A stretch of DNA of 64,000 bases from JBKBKC01 sp046294265. Lineage in GTDB: Bacteria; Pseudomonadota; Alphaproteobacteria; Rhodobacterales; Rhodobacteraceae. Numbering within the stretch: position 1 is the first letter of the stretch; each line of letters opens with the position of its first letter. Of the stretch, positions 34,817 through 43,059 are shown in pieces. Position numbers and translations under genes: made by a program. The notes beneath the pieces are model-generated. The model did no database searches, was not told where the DNA came from, and worked only from the letters and a program-made list of their open reading frames with translations. The stretch covers positions 160,518 through 224,517 of the forward strand of contig JBKBKC010000006.1 of assembly GCA_046294265.1 (NCBI GenBank). Reading direction: 5' to 3'.

Positions 34817-36421
34817 TCACATCCTGAACACGCCAAAGCGTGTCTCCCTGACCGGTGCGTTCAGGGCGGCCATCAGCGACAGCGCCAGCACGGCGCGGGT
34901 CTGTCGGGGGTCGATGATGCCGTCGTCCCAGAGCCGCGCGGTGGCATAGAGGGGATGGGACTGGCGGTCGAACATCTCGACCGTGGGGCGTTTGAACTCC
35001 GCCTCGTCCTGCGCCGACCAGGTGGCGCCCTTGCGTTCGATCCCCTCGCGCCGCACGGTGGCGAGGACGCCCGCCGCCTGTTCGCCGCCCATGACCGCGA
35101 TGCGGCTGCTCGGCCAGGTCCACAGGAACCGCGGCTGATAGGCGCGCCCCGCCATGCCGTAATTGCCCGCACCGAAGGAGCCGCCGACCAGCATCGTGAC
35201 CTTGGGGACCTCGGTGCAGGCGACGGCCGTCACCATCTTGGCCCCGTGGCGCGCGATCCCTTCGTTCTCATAGCGCCGCCCGACCATGAAGCCGGTGATG
35301 TTTTGCAGAAATACCAAGGGGATGCCGCGCTGGCTGCACAGTTCGACGAAATGCGCACCCTTTTGCGCCGCCTCGGAGAAGAGGACACCGTTGCTGGCGA
35401 CGATCCCCACGGGGATGCCCATGACATGCGCAAAGCCGGCCACCAGCGTCTCGCCAAAGCGCGCCTTGAATTCGTCGAGGCGGCTGCCGTCCACAACCCG
35501 GGCGATGACCTCGCGGATGTCATAGGGGGTGCGCAGGTCGGGGGGGACGATGCCGAGGATCTCTTCCGCGTCATAGGCGGGGTCTTCGGGGGGGGCCATG
35601 GCGACGGTGGCGGGCGGGGTCCGGTTCAGGTGCCGCACGGCCTCGCGCGCAAGGGCCAGGGCATGGGCGTCATCCTCGGCCAGATAATCGGCCACGCCCG
35701 ACAGGCGCGTGTGCACGTCGCCACCGCCCAGATCCTCGGCCGTCACCACCTCGCCCGTGGCGGCCTTCACCAAGGGCGGGCCTGCCAGAAAGATCGTGCC
35801 CTGCCCCCGCACGATGATCGACACGTCGGACATGGCGGGCACATAAGCCCCGCCCGCGGTGCAGGAGCCCATGACCACGGCGATCTGGGGAATGCCCGCG
35901 GCGCTCATCCGCGCCTGGTTGTAAAAGATGCGGCCAAAATGGTCACGGTCGGGGAAGACCTCATCCTGGTTGGGCAGGTTCGCGCCGCCGCTGTCCACCA
36001 GATAGATGCAAGGCAGGCGGCATTCGGCGGCGATCTCCTGCGCGCGCAGGTGTTTCTTGACGGTCATCGGATAGTAGGTGCCGCCCTTCACGGTGGCGTC
36101 GTTGCACAGCACCATCACCTGCGCACCGTGCACCCGGCCAATGCCCGCGATCAGCCCGGCCCCCGGAGCGGCCCCATCATACATGCCATGCGCCGCCATC
36201 GCGCCGATCTCGAGGAACGGCGATCCGGGGTCGAGGAGGCCCGCCACGCGGTCGCGCGGGGCCATCTTGCCGCGTGCGACATGGCGGGCCAGCGCCTGCA
36301 CGCCGCCCCCTTCGGCGGCGAGGGCCGCAGCCTCGGACACCTGCGCCAGCATCGCCAGATGCGCCGCGCGGTTGGTGCGGAAGGCCTCGGACGTGGGCAA
36401 GGCGAGAGAGGTCAGGCGCAT
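34817..36421 (-). CDS. mccB: Methylcrotonyl-CoA carboxylase, carboxyltransferase beta subunit
   Basis: 534-residue carboxyltransferase that moves the carboxyl group from biotin to 3-methylcrotonyl-CoA. The two crotonase-like halves are recognisable: RHVARGKMAPRDRVAGLLDP, YLVDSGGANLPNQDEVFPDR (a signature of MCC-type enzymes), GSCTAGGAYVPAMSDVSIIV and the C-terminal GNYGMAGRAYQPRFLWTWPS. The start is the first Met (MRLTSLALPTSEAFRTN). It lies between a small exported protein and mccA in one minus-strand operon. Confidence 0.95.
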   Translation of the reverse strand: MRLTSLALPTSEAFRTNRAAHLAMLAQVSEAAALAAEGGGVQALARHVARGKMAPRDRVAGLLDPGSPFLEIGAMAAHGMYDGAAPGAGLIAGIGRVHGAQVMVLCNDATVKGGTYYPMTVKKHLRAQEIAAECRLPCIYLVDSGGANLPNQDEVFPDRDHFGRIFYNQARMSAAGIPQIAVVMGSCTAGGAYVPAMSDVSIIVRGQGTIFLAGPPLVKAATGEVVTAEDLGGGDVHTRLSGVADYLAEDDAHALALAREAVRHLNRTPPATVAMAPPEDPAYDAEEILGIVPPDLRTPYDIREVIARVVDGSRLDEFKARFGETLVAGFAHVMGIPVGIVASNGVLFSEAAQKGAHFVELCSQRGIPLVFLQNITGFMVGRRYENEGIARHGAKMVTAVACTEVPKVTMLVGGSFGAGNYGMAGRAYQPRFLWTWPSSRIAVMGGEQAAGVLATVRREGIERKGATWSAQDEAEFKRPTVEMFDRQSHPLYATARLWDDGIIDPRQTRAVLALSLMAALNAPVRETRFGVFRM

Positions 36422-36449
36422 GGCACCCCCCTGTGAGCAAGGGGCGCGA

Positions 36450-36959
36450 TCACTGCGCCGCCGCCGCCTGGAGCGTCGCCTCCAGATAGAGCGCCTGCTC
36501 GCCCGTCATCTGCATCAGGCAGGCGTAGGTGGCGGGTCCACCTCCGGTGCCGCCGCCCCATTGCGACCGCTCATAGTCGCAGCGGGCATCGCGAAAGGCG
36601 ATCCAGGCGCGCTGCATCCCGCGCAGGGCATCGGCCATCGGGGTGGCATTGCCGCCGTATGTCCGGGTTTCGGCATCCATTGCGCGGTTCTGGGCCATGA
36701 GGTCCCGGTAGGCCGCGTTCAGCCGCCCGTCCCACAGCGACAGCTCGGCATCGAGGCAAAAGCCCATGCCGATGGTGGTGCCGCCCATCGGCGTCGTCTC
36801 CATGCAGTCCGAGGCGGACAGGCCGATGCAGGCGCGGGCCTCGGGGCTGCCCGCGTTGGCGCCCAGACATTCCAGCGTGGCGCGGGGGGAAAAGCGCGGG
36901 TCCTGCGCGGCGGCAGGCTGTGCGGCCAGCATCAGGGGCAAGAGCAGGATCAGGCGCAT
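36450..36959 (-). CDS. Lysozyme inhibitor LprI-like exported protein (DUF1311)
   Basis: 169 residues with a Sec signal peptide (MRLILLLPLMLAAQPAAAQ) and a mature region of the DUF1311/LprI type: CLDAELSLWDGRLNAAYRDL, LRGMQRAWIAFRDARCDYER and YACLMQMTGEQALYLEATLQ. The family binds or blocks lysozyme in some species, but many members have no known role. Cysteines at ATLECLGANAGSPEARACIG and SDCME suggest disulfides. It is embedded in the leucine-degradation operon, 28 bases before mccB; I see no metabolic link. Confidence 0.85.
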   Translation of the reverse strand: MRLILLLPLMLAAQPAAAQDPRFSPRATLECLGANAGSPEARACIGLSASDCMETTPMGGTTIGMGFCLDAELSLWDGRLNAAYRDLMAQNRAMDAETRTYGGNATPMADALRGMQRAWIAFRDARCDYERSQWGGGTGGGPATYACLMQMTGEQALYLEATLQAAAAQ

Positions 36960-36962
36960 CGC

Positions 36963-37277
36963 TCAGGTCTCCGGGGCGGGGGGCGGGGCGGCGGTTTCCT
37001 GCACCAGCCAGCCCAGACGGTTGACGTGATAGTGGCGCGCAGGCTGCCCGGGCGGGCCGCAGCTGACCACCAGCCAACCCAACATGCCAGTGCCGGGCCG
37101 CGCCTGGCAATCGGTGGCGCGCGCATCCGGCCCCGAAGTTGCCAGATAGCGCGCGGCCATCGCCTCGATCACCGGGGTTTCGCCGCGCGCGGCGGCGCGC
37201 AGGCCCTGCGTGGCCCCCAGCGCACCCGCGAATGCGGTCAGGGCCATGACGGGCAGCCAGAGGGTGCGGGGGCGCAT
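36963..37277 (-). CDS. Small exported or membrane-anchored protein
   Basis: 104 residues starting at the ATG at 37275-37277 (MRPRTLWLPVMALTAFAGAL), with a hydrophobic N-terminal stretch that may be a signal peptide or anchor. The rest contains two Cys (ATDCQARPGTGMLGWLVVSCG) and ends with a Pro/Ala-rich tail. The longer frame upstream overlaps another possible ORF and lacks features. Three bases separate it from the LprI-like gene. Unknown function; the pair may act together in the periplasm. Confidence 0.65.
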   Translation of the reverse strand: MRPRTLWLPVMALTAFAGALGATQGLRAAARGETPVIEAMAARYLATSGPDARATDCQARPGTGMLGWLVVSCGPPGQPARHYHVNRLGWLVQETAAPPPAPET

Positions 37278-37308
37278 CAGACGCGACCGGGATGAGGCCG
37301 CGCGGCCG

Positions 37309-37512
37309 TCATGTCGCAGGCTCCAGCCTTCGCACGCGCGGCAAACACACCGGCGGCGCCAGCGCAAGGATCAGCGCCGCCGCCGTTGCCCGCACGTCGG
37401 CGACGATCCGGCGACGCGGCGCCACCAGCATCGCGCCCCGCATCGCCCGGTCCACCTTGCCGCCGCGAGGTCGCAGACAGGTCTTGCAGCCCGGGCAGAG
37501 CCGCGTGGGCAT
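37309..37512 (-). CDS. Doubtful small ORF with a CPGCKTC motif
   Basis: 67-residue frame from the ATG at 37510-37512 (MPTRLCPGCKTCLRPRGGKV). GGAGGG lies about ten bases upstream, the third codon positions are strongly G/C like those of neighbouring genes, and it fits the space between isovaleryl-CoA dehydrogenase and the next small gene. It has an N-terminal CPGCKTC cluster and a hydrophobic segment ATAAALILALAPPVCL. In so GC-rich a genome chance frames are frequent, and an alternative frame covers the same DNA, so I keep the call tentative. Confidence 0.4.
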   Translation of the reverse strand: MPTRLCPGCKTCLRPRGGKVDRAMRGAMLVAPRRRIVADVRATAAALILALAPPVCLPRVRRLEPAT

Positions 37513-37626
37513 CGGGTCGGCACCCTCCGACCGCGCAAGACCATGCAGCGCAAGACCGGCGACCCACCGGCAAACCGGCATCGCAAAGCGGGCGGGTGCC
37601 GGTGGTCAATCGCGCAAAAACCCCCG

Positions 37627-38787
37627 TCATCGCGCCCCCATCAATTCGCGCCCCACCAGCATCCGGCGGATCTCGGAGGTGCCCGCGCCGATCTCCATCA
37701 GTTTGGCATCGCGAAAAAGGCGCGCCACCGGCGCGTCGGCCAGAAACCCCGCGCCCCCCATCGCCTGCACGGCCTGATGCGCCTGCACCATCGCCTGTTC
37801 GCTGGCATAAAGCACGCAGGCCGCCGCATCGGCCCGCGTGACCTCGCCCCGGTCGCAGGCGCGGGCCACCTCATAGACATAGGCGCGGGCCGAATTCATC
37901 GCGGTATACATGTCGGCCAGTTTCCCCTGCATCAGCTGGAACGATCCCACGGGCCGCCCGAACTGGTGGCGGGTCTGCAGATAGGGCACCACCTCGTCCA
38001 GACAGGCGGCCATGATGCCGGTGCCGATCCCTGACAGCACCACCCGCTCATAATCCAGCCCCGACATCAGCACGGCGACCCCGCGCCCCTCGGCCCCCAG
38101 CACGTTCGCGGCGGGCACAGCGCAATCCTCGAATATCAGCTCGCCCGTGTTGGACCCCCGCATCCCCAGCTTGTCCAGATGCGGGCCGGTGGAAAAACCG
38201 GGCATCCCCCGCTCCACCAGAAAGGCGGTGATCCCCCTCGACCCCGCTTCCGGGTCGGTCTTGGCATAGACCACCAGCACATCGGCATCCGGTCCGTTGG
38301 TGATCCAGTATTTCGTGCCGTTCAGCACATAGTCCCCGCCCCGCCGCACCGCGCGCAGGCGCATCCCCACCACATCCGACCCCGCCCCCGCCTCGGACAT
38401 CGCCAGCGCGCCCACATGCGCGCCCGACACCAGCCGGGGCAGATACCGCGCGCGCTGCTCGGGCGTGCCATTGAGCGCAATCTGGTTCACGCAGAGGTTG
38501 GAATGCGCGCCATAGGACAGCGCGACCGAGGCCGAGGCGCGCGCGATCTCTTCCACCGCGACCACATGGGCGAGGTATCCCATGCCCGCGCCGCCATGCT
38601 CTTCGGGCACCGTGATGCCCAAGAGGCCCAACTCGCCCATCTCGCGCCACAGCCCGGCGGGAAAGGCGTTGTCACGGTCGATGGCGGCGGCCAGCGGCTT
38701 CACCCGCGCCTGCGCCCAGGCATGGACCATATCGCGCAGCGCGCCCACATCCGGCCCCAGATCGAACCGCATCGAGGCCGTGAACAT
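37627..38787 (-). CDS. ivd: Isovaleryl-CoA dehydrogenase
   Basis: 386-residue acyl-CoA dehydrogenase that oxidises isovaleryl-CoA to 3-methylcrotonyl-CoA with FAD. Conserved GITVPEEHGGAGMGYLAHVV, LAMSEAGAGSDVVGMRLRA (FAD/substrate), KYWITNGPDADVLVVYAKTD, GLDYERVVLSGIGTG (with the catalytic Glu in the position used by isovaleryl-CoA dehydrogenases) and the C-terminal DAKLMEIGAGTSEIRRMLVG. Its product is the substrate of MccAB encoded downstream, which supports the assignment over other acyl-CoA dehydrogenases. First gene of the operon, 92 bases from the divergent ABC exporter. Confidence 0.93.
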   Translation of the reverse strand: MFTASMRFDLGPDVGALRDMVHAWAQARVKPLAAAIDRDNAFPAGLWREMGELGLLGITVPEEHGGAGMGYLAHVVAVEEIARASASVALSYGAHSNLCVNQIALNGTPEQRARYLPRLVSGAHVGALAMSEAGAGSDVVGMRLRAVRRGGDYVLNGTKYWITNGPDADVLVVYAKTDPEAGSRGITAFLVERGMPGFSTGPHLDKLGMRGSNTGELIFEDCAVPAANVLGAEGRGVAVLMSGLDYERVVLSGIGTGIMAACLDEVVPYLQTRHQFGRPVGSFQLMQGKLADMYTAMNSARAYVYEVARACDRGEVTRADAAACVLYASEQAMVQAHQAVQAMGGAGFLADAPVARLFRDAKLMEIGAGTSEIRRMLVGRELMGAR

Positions 38788-38879
38788 CGCCTATCCCCTT
38801 CCTGCCCGCCCGAGTCGCCCGCCACCATAGCACGGGGGCGCAGCTTGCCCATGGCGCGGCCTTCCCCTACACCCGGCCC

Positions 38880-40640
38880 ATGGCCAGACCCGATGTCCAG
38901 ACCGACCCCCGCTATACCTCCGGCCGCCTTTTCGGCAGGCTCTGGCACGGCTGGCTGCGGCAACACCGGGGGCTGATGGCCGTGGCGCTGGCGATCATGG
39001 TGATCGAAGGCTCCACCCTCGGCACGCTCAGCTATCTGCTGAAACCGCTGTTCGATCAGGTCTTTGCCCCCGGCGGATCGGGGTCGGTGACCTGGGTGGG
39101 GCTGGCGATCCTGGGCCTCTTTGTGCTGCGGGCCGTCACCTCGATCCTGTCCAAGACCATCCTGACGCTGGTGGCGCAGCGCACCGCGACCGCGATGCAG
39201 GTGGACCTGCTGCGCCACCTCCTGACGCTGGAACAGGGGTTTTTCCAGACCAACCCGCCGGGCGCCCTGATCGAACGGGTGCAGGGCGACACGGCAGCGG
39301 TGCAGGGCATCTGGACCACGCTGATCACCGGCGCGGGGCGCGATGCCATCGCCCTTCTGGGCCTTCTGGTGGTGGCCATCACCATCGACCCGATCTGGAC
39401 GCTGGCAGCACTGGTGGGTGCCCCCCTCCTCATCCTGCCCACCATCGCCGTGCAGCGCTACATCCGGCGCAAGACGGGTGCCATGCGGGACGAGGCGCAG
39501 GGCCGCGCCACCCGCCTTGACGAGGTGTTCCACGGCATCGAGGCGGTGAAGCTGAACGCGATGGAGGATTACCAGACCGCGCGCTTTGCCGCCACCGTCG
39601 CCCGCATCCGCCGCGCCGAGGTCAAGATGGCCGCGGGCCGCGCCACCATCCCCGCGCTGATCGACGTGGTGACGGGGCTGGGGTTCTTTCTGGTCCTGAT
39701 CCTCGCGGGGCGCGAGATCGCGGCAGGCACCCGCACGGTGGGCGATTTCATGGCCTTCTTCTCGGCCATGGCCCTGACGTTCCAGCCGCTGCGCAGGCTG
39801 GGCGACCTGTCGGGCTTCTGGCAGGTGGCGGCCACCTCGCTGGAACGCCTGTTCCGCCTCTTCGACACTACGCCCGCCCCCCGCGCCCCCGCCACGGCGC
39901 GGATGCCGGAGGGGCCGCTGTCGGTGGCCTTCAAGGACGTGCATTTCGCCTATCCGGGCGCAGGCCCCGCGCTGTCGGGGCTGTCCTTCACCGCCGAGGC
40001 AGGGCGGATGACGGCCATCGTCGGCCCCTCCGGCGCGGGCAAGACCACCGTGTTCTCGCTGCTGACGGCGCTGGCGCGGCCCACCTCGGGCCGCATCCTG
40101 ATCGGCGGCACCGATGCGGCGACCCTGCCGCTTGACGACCTGCGCGCGGCCTTTGCGGTGGTCTCGCAGAACGCCGCCCTCTTCGACGAGACGCTGCGCG
40201 AGAACCTCGCCATGGGTCGCGACCTGGCCCCCGACCGGCTGGCAAGGGTGCTGGCTGCAGCGCGGGTGGCCGATTTCCTGCCCGCCCTGCCGCAGGGCCT
40301 CGACACCCCCGCGGGGCCCCGCGGCTCGGCCCTCTCGGGGGGGCAGCGCCAGCGGGTGGCAATCGCGCGGGCCCTCCTGCGCGATGCGCCGATCCTCCTG
40401 CTGGACGAGGCGACCTCGGCCCTCGACGCCGCCTCGGAGGCGGCGGTGACCGAGGCGCTCCTGCAGATCGCGCAGGGCCGCACGACGCTGGTGATCGCAC
40501 ACCGGCTGGCGACCGTGCGCCATGCCGACCGCATCGTGGTGATGGAGGGGGGGCGCGCGGTGGACATCGGCACCCATCACGACCTCCTTGCGCGCGGCGG
40601 CCTTTATGCCGATCTCTGCCGCCTGCAGTTCACCACCTGA
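38880..40640 (+). CDS. ABC transporter, fused permease and ATPase (MsbA-like exporter)
   Basis: 586 residues. Residues about 20-310 are the six-helix type-I exporter domain (for example GLMAVALAIMVIEGSTLGTL and the FFLVLILAGREIA helix); residues about 345-585 are the ATPase with Walker A IVGPSGAGKTTV, Q-loop VVSQNAALFDETLRENLAMG, signature SALSGGQRQRVAIARAL, Walker B ILLLDEATSALDAASE and H-loop IAHRLATVRHAD. A half-transporter that would work as a homodimer. The lipid-A/multidrug type of substrate is likely, but not decided by sequence. ygfZ follows 16 bases downstream. Confidence 0.93.
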   Translation: MARPDVQTDPRYTSGRLFGRLWHGWLRQHRGLMAVALAIMVIEGSTLGTLSYLLKPLFDQVFAPGGSGSVTWVGLAILGLFVLRAVTSILSKTILTLVAQRTATAMQVDLLRHLLTLEQGFFQTNPPGALIERVQGDTAAVQGIWTTLITGAGRDAIALLGLLVVAITIDPIWTLAALVGAPLLILPTIAVQRYIRRKTGAMRDEAQGRATRLDEVFHGIEAVKLNAMEDYQTARFAATVARIRRAEVKMAAGRATIPALIDVVTGLGFFLVLILAGREIAAGTRTVGDFMAFFSAMALTFQPLRRLGDLSGFWQVAATSLERLFRLFDTTPAPRAPATARMPEGPLSVAFKDVHFAYPGAGPALSGLSFTAEAGRMTAIVGPSGAGKTTVFSLLTALARPTSGRILIGGTDAATLPLDDLRAAFAVVSQNAALFDETLRENLAMGRDLAPDRLARVLAAARVADFLPALPQGLDTPAGPRGSALSGGQRQRVAIARALLRDAPILLLDEATSALDAASEAAVTEALLQIAQGRTTLVIAHRLATVRHADRIVVMEGGRAVDIGTHHDLLARGGLYADLCRLQFTT

Positions 40641-40656
40641 CCGCGAAAGGCAACCC

Positions 40657-41409
40657 ATGCGCCGCATCGTCTCGCTGACCGGCACCGATGCCCTGACCTT
40701 CCTGCAGGGACTGGTGAGCAACGATGTGCTGAAACTCGCACCGGGGCCGGGGATCGTCTGGACGGCGCTCCTGACGCCGCAGGGCAAATACCTTGCGGAT
40801 TTCTTCGTGGCGAACACCCGCGATGCCCTGCTCCTCGATCTGCCCGAACCGCTGGCCGACGCTACCCTGCGCCGCCTCGCCATGTACCGGCTGCGCGCCG
40901 ATGTGCAGATGGGGGCCACCGACCTAGCCGTGACGCGCGGCCTCGGCCCCGCCCCGGCGGATGCCCTGCCCGACCCCCGCCACCCGGCGCTGGGCTGGCG
41001 CCGCTACGGTGCGCCCGGCCCGGAGGAGGCCACCGACTGGGACGCGATCCGCGTCGAACACCTGATCCCCGAGACAGGCACCGAGCTTGTCCCCGACGAC
41101 AGTTACATCCTCGAGATGGATTTCGAGCGCCTGCACGGCGTCGATTTCCGCAAGGGCTGCTATGTGGGGCAGGAGGTAACCGCCCGCATGAAGCACAAGA
41201 CCGAGCTGAAAAAGCGCCTCACCCGCCTGAGGATCACCGGGGACGCCCCCCCCGGAACCGCGATCCTCGCGGGTGGCAAGGAGGCAGGCCGCCTCGGCAC
41301 CCGCTCCGGCCCCCGCGCTCTGGCCTGGATGCGCCTCGACCGCATCGCGCCGGGCATGACCGCAGGCACGGCCAGGCTCGACCCCGACCCTGACCCGACC
41401 ATTTCCTGA
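40657..41409 (+). CDS. ygfZ: YgfZ/GcvT-type folate-dependent Fe-S repair protein
   Basis: 250-residue protein of the YgfZ/IBA57 family, related to the glycine-cleavage T protein. It helps to assemble or repair certain Fe-S enzymes with tetrahydrofolate. The family signature is intact: RKGCYVGQEVTARMKHK, containing K-G-C-Y-x-G-Q-E. N terminus MRRIVSLTGTDALTFLQGLV is typical. I start at the ATG at 40657-40659, with GAAAGG seven to eight bases upstream. Probably co-transcribed with the ABC exporter. Confidence 0.93.
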   Translation: MRRIVSLTGTDALTFLQGLVSNDVLKLAPGPGIVWTALLTPQGKYLADFFVANTRDALLLDLPEPLADATLRRLAMYRLRADVQMGATDLAVTRGLGPAPADALPDPRHPALGWRRYGAPGPEEATDWDAIRVEHLIPETGTELVPDDSYILEMDFERLHGVDFRKGCYVGQEVTARMKHKTELKKRLTRLRITGDAPPGTAILAGGKEAGRLGTRSGPRALAWMRLDRIAPGMTAGTARLDPDPDPTIS

Positions 41410-41410
41410 T

Positions 41411-41429
41411 GGCACAAATATCCCGCGGG
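41411..41429 (-). repeat. Short copy of the dispersed GGGATATTTG repeat after ygfZ
   Basis: ggcacaaatatcccgcggg on the plus strand (inverse orientation), directly after the ygfZ stop and ahead of the convergent M20 hydrolase end. Only the GGGATATTTG core is kept; the A/G-rich tail is missing. The flank up to 41500 is G/C-rich with the ggggcgcgcagcccc palindrome near 41475. Confidence 0.55.
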
Positions 41430-41500
41430 TGCGAACGGCGGTGCGCCACCGGTCCGAGTACCGGCGGTCGCGGGGCGCGCAGCCCCGGCGCCCTCAGCCA

Positions 41501-42907
41501 TCACGCCGGTATCGGCGGCATCACCTCGTCGGGCATCGGACACAGATAGGGCTGCGCCCGCAGCCGCGCCGCATGGTCGGCCTTGGCCGCCGCCAGCAGG
41601 GCAGGGCTCTCCAGCAACTCCCGCCCCACCGCCGCCATGATCCGCGCCGCATGCACCATGCCCTTCTTCGCCGCCGCAGACTTGCCCTGCGCGGTCAGCT
41701 GCCAGGAATGCAAGGGCGTGCCGATGGCGCAGGTCGCAACCCAGGCCTGCACCGTGGGCACCGCCCAGGACACATCGCCCACATCCGTTGACCCCTGCGA
41801 GGCGGGCACCGCCTGCGCCATCGGCACCACGAAATCCGCAAGGGGCTTTTCACGGTCCAGCGGCAGCCCGCAGCGGCGGAAGGTGTCGGCCACATGCGCG
41901 GGCGTGAGGGTGGCCCGGATGTCGCGGGCAAAGGCGCGGTCCTCCTCGTCCCAGTCCGGGGCACCCAAGGCCATCACATGCCGCTCCATCGCCTCCTCCA
42001 GCGGTGGACAGGCCAAAAGGTTCGACACCGCAGAAAAGATGCGCATCTCGACCTCGGTCTCCGTCATCATGGCAGCCCCCCGCGCCACCTTCTCCACCCG
42101 CGCGACCAGCGGCAGCAGTTCGGCCGCGTCCCGCGCCCGGATCAGATGGCGCACCACGGCCCGGGCCTGCACGACATTCGCCGCGGTGCCGCCCGCATCC
42201 TGATAGGCGTAATGCACCCGGCAGCCGTCGGGCATATGCTCGCGCAGATAGTTCACGCCGACGCTCATCAACTCCACCGCATCCAGCGCCGAGCGCCCCA
42301 GTTCGGGATTCGCCGCCGCATGGGCCGCGGTGCCCGTGAACACATAGTCGATGCGCATATTGGCCAGCGCGCGCGGCGCCATCACGCCGGTATAGTCCAG
42401 CGGGTGCCAGGTGACCGCGGCATCCACATCCGCAAAACACCCCGCCCGCACCATGAAGGTCTTGGCCGCCCCGCCCTCCTCCGCCGGGCAACCGTAATAG
42501 CGCACCCGTCCCGGCAGCCCCGCCGCGGCCAGCCAGTCGCGCAGGGCCACCGCCGCAAGCATCGCGGCCGAGCCCAACAGGTTGTGCCCGCAGCCATGCC
42601 CGAACCCGCCAAGGGGTGCTGGCTCCGCCACCCCCGCCACCTGACCCAGCCCCGGCAGCGCGTCATACTCGCCCAGAATGGCGATCACCGGGCCGCCCTG
42701 CCCCCATTCCCCCATCACCGCCGTGGGAATGCCTGCAAGGGCATCGGTCACCCGCGCGCCCTCTGCTTCCAGCGCCGCGCGATGCGCGGCGGCGCTGCGC
42801 CGTTCGGTATAGGCCACCTCGGGCGTGTCGAACACCGCATCCGACAGCGCCTCGAACGCGTCGCGCCGCGCCTCCACCATCTCCATCAGCCTGTCGGTGT
42901 TGCGCAT
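41501..42907 (-). CDS. M20 family amidohydrolase (AbgB-like)
   Basis: 468-residue metal-dependent amidohydrolase of the peptidase M20 clan. Metal-site motifs are present: GEYDALPGLGQVAG, GFGHGCGHNLLGSAAMLAAV, and YGCPAEEGGAAKTFMVRAG with the catalytic Glu pair; a dimerisation lid domain lies in the middle. The overall pattern is closest to the p-aminobenzoyl-glutamate hydrolase subunit B and related amidohydrolases; the substrate is unsure. I start at the ATG at 42905-42907 (MRNTDRLMEMVEARRD), because the longer frame runs through an inverted repeat. Convergent with ygfZ. Confidence 0.9.
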   Translation of the reverse strand: MRNTDRLMEMVEARRDAFEALSDAVFDTPEVAYTERRSAAAHRAALEAEGARVTDALAGIPTAVMGEWGQGGPVIAILGEYDALPGLGQVAGVAEPAPLGGFGHGCGHNLLGSAAMLAAVALRDWLAAAGLPGRVRYYGCPAEEGGAAKTFMVRAGCFADVDAAVTWHPLDYTGVMAPRALANMRIDYVFTGTAAHAAANPELGRSALDAVELMSVGVNYLREHMPDGCRVHYAYQDAGGTAANVVQARAVVRHLIRARDAAELLPLVARVEKVARGAAMMTETEVEMRIFSAVSNLLACPPLEEAMERHVMALGAPDWDEEDRAFARDIRATLTPAHVADTFRRCGLPLDREKPLADFVVPMAQAVPASQGSTDVGDVSWAVPTVQAWVATCAIGTPLHSWQLTAQGKSAAAKKGMVHAARIMAAVGRELLESPALLAAAKADHAARLRAQPYLCPMPDEVMPPIPA

Positions 42908-42965
42908 CCATACCCCCCGAGCTTGCCGCCAGCCTTGCAAGACCTGCGCGGCGGCGGTGTTGCAT

Positions 42966-43027
42966 GGGTATTTGGACAAAGAAGAGAACACCACACCGGC
43001 GTCCTCTTCTTTGCTCAAATACCCAAA
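42966..43027. repeat. Inverted pair of the dispersed repeat, long hairpin downstream of dxs
   Basis: gggtatttggacaaagaaga (42966-42985, plus one g) faces ctcttctttgctcaaatacc (43004-43023, then caaa). The arms pair over about 20 bases with two mismatches in the middle and enclose a loop of 17 bases (aacaccacaccggcgtc). It lies in the gap between the dxs stop (43060) and the start of the M20 gene, both on the minus strand, and is a candidate 3' end for the puf-dxs region. Same family as 3033-3130. Confidence 0.75.
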
Positions 43028-43059
43028 AAACGTATTCAATCGCGGTGCGGCCCGGCGGT

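Noticed and set aside
37277..37630. 117-codon frame overlapping the CPGCKTC ORF
   Set aside because: No domain, poor codon pattern and no ribosome-binding site; it also overlaps the end of the isovaleryl-CoA dehydrogenase gene.
38700..40919. 739-codon minus-strand frame opposite the ABC exporter
   Set aside because: Shadow of the exporter; low-complexity Arg/Gly/His-rich translation without domains.
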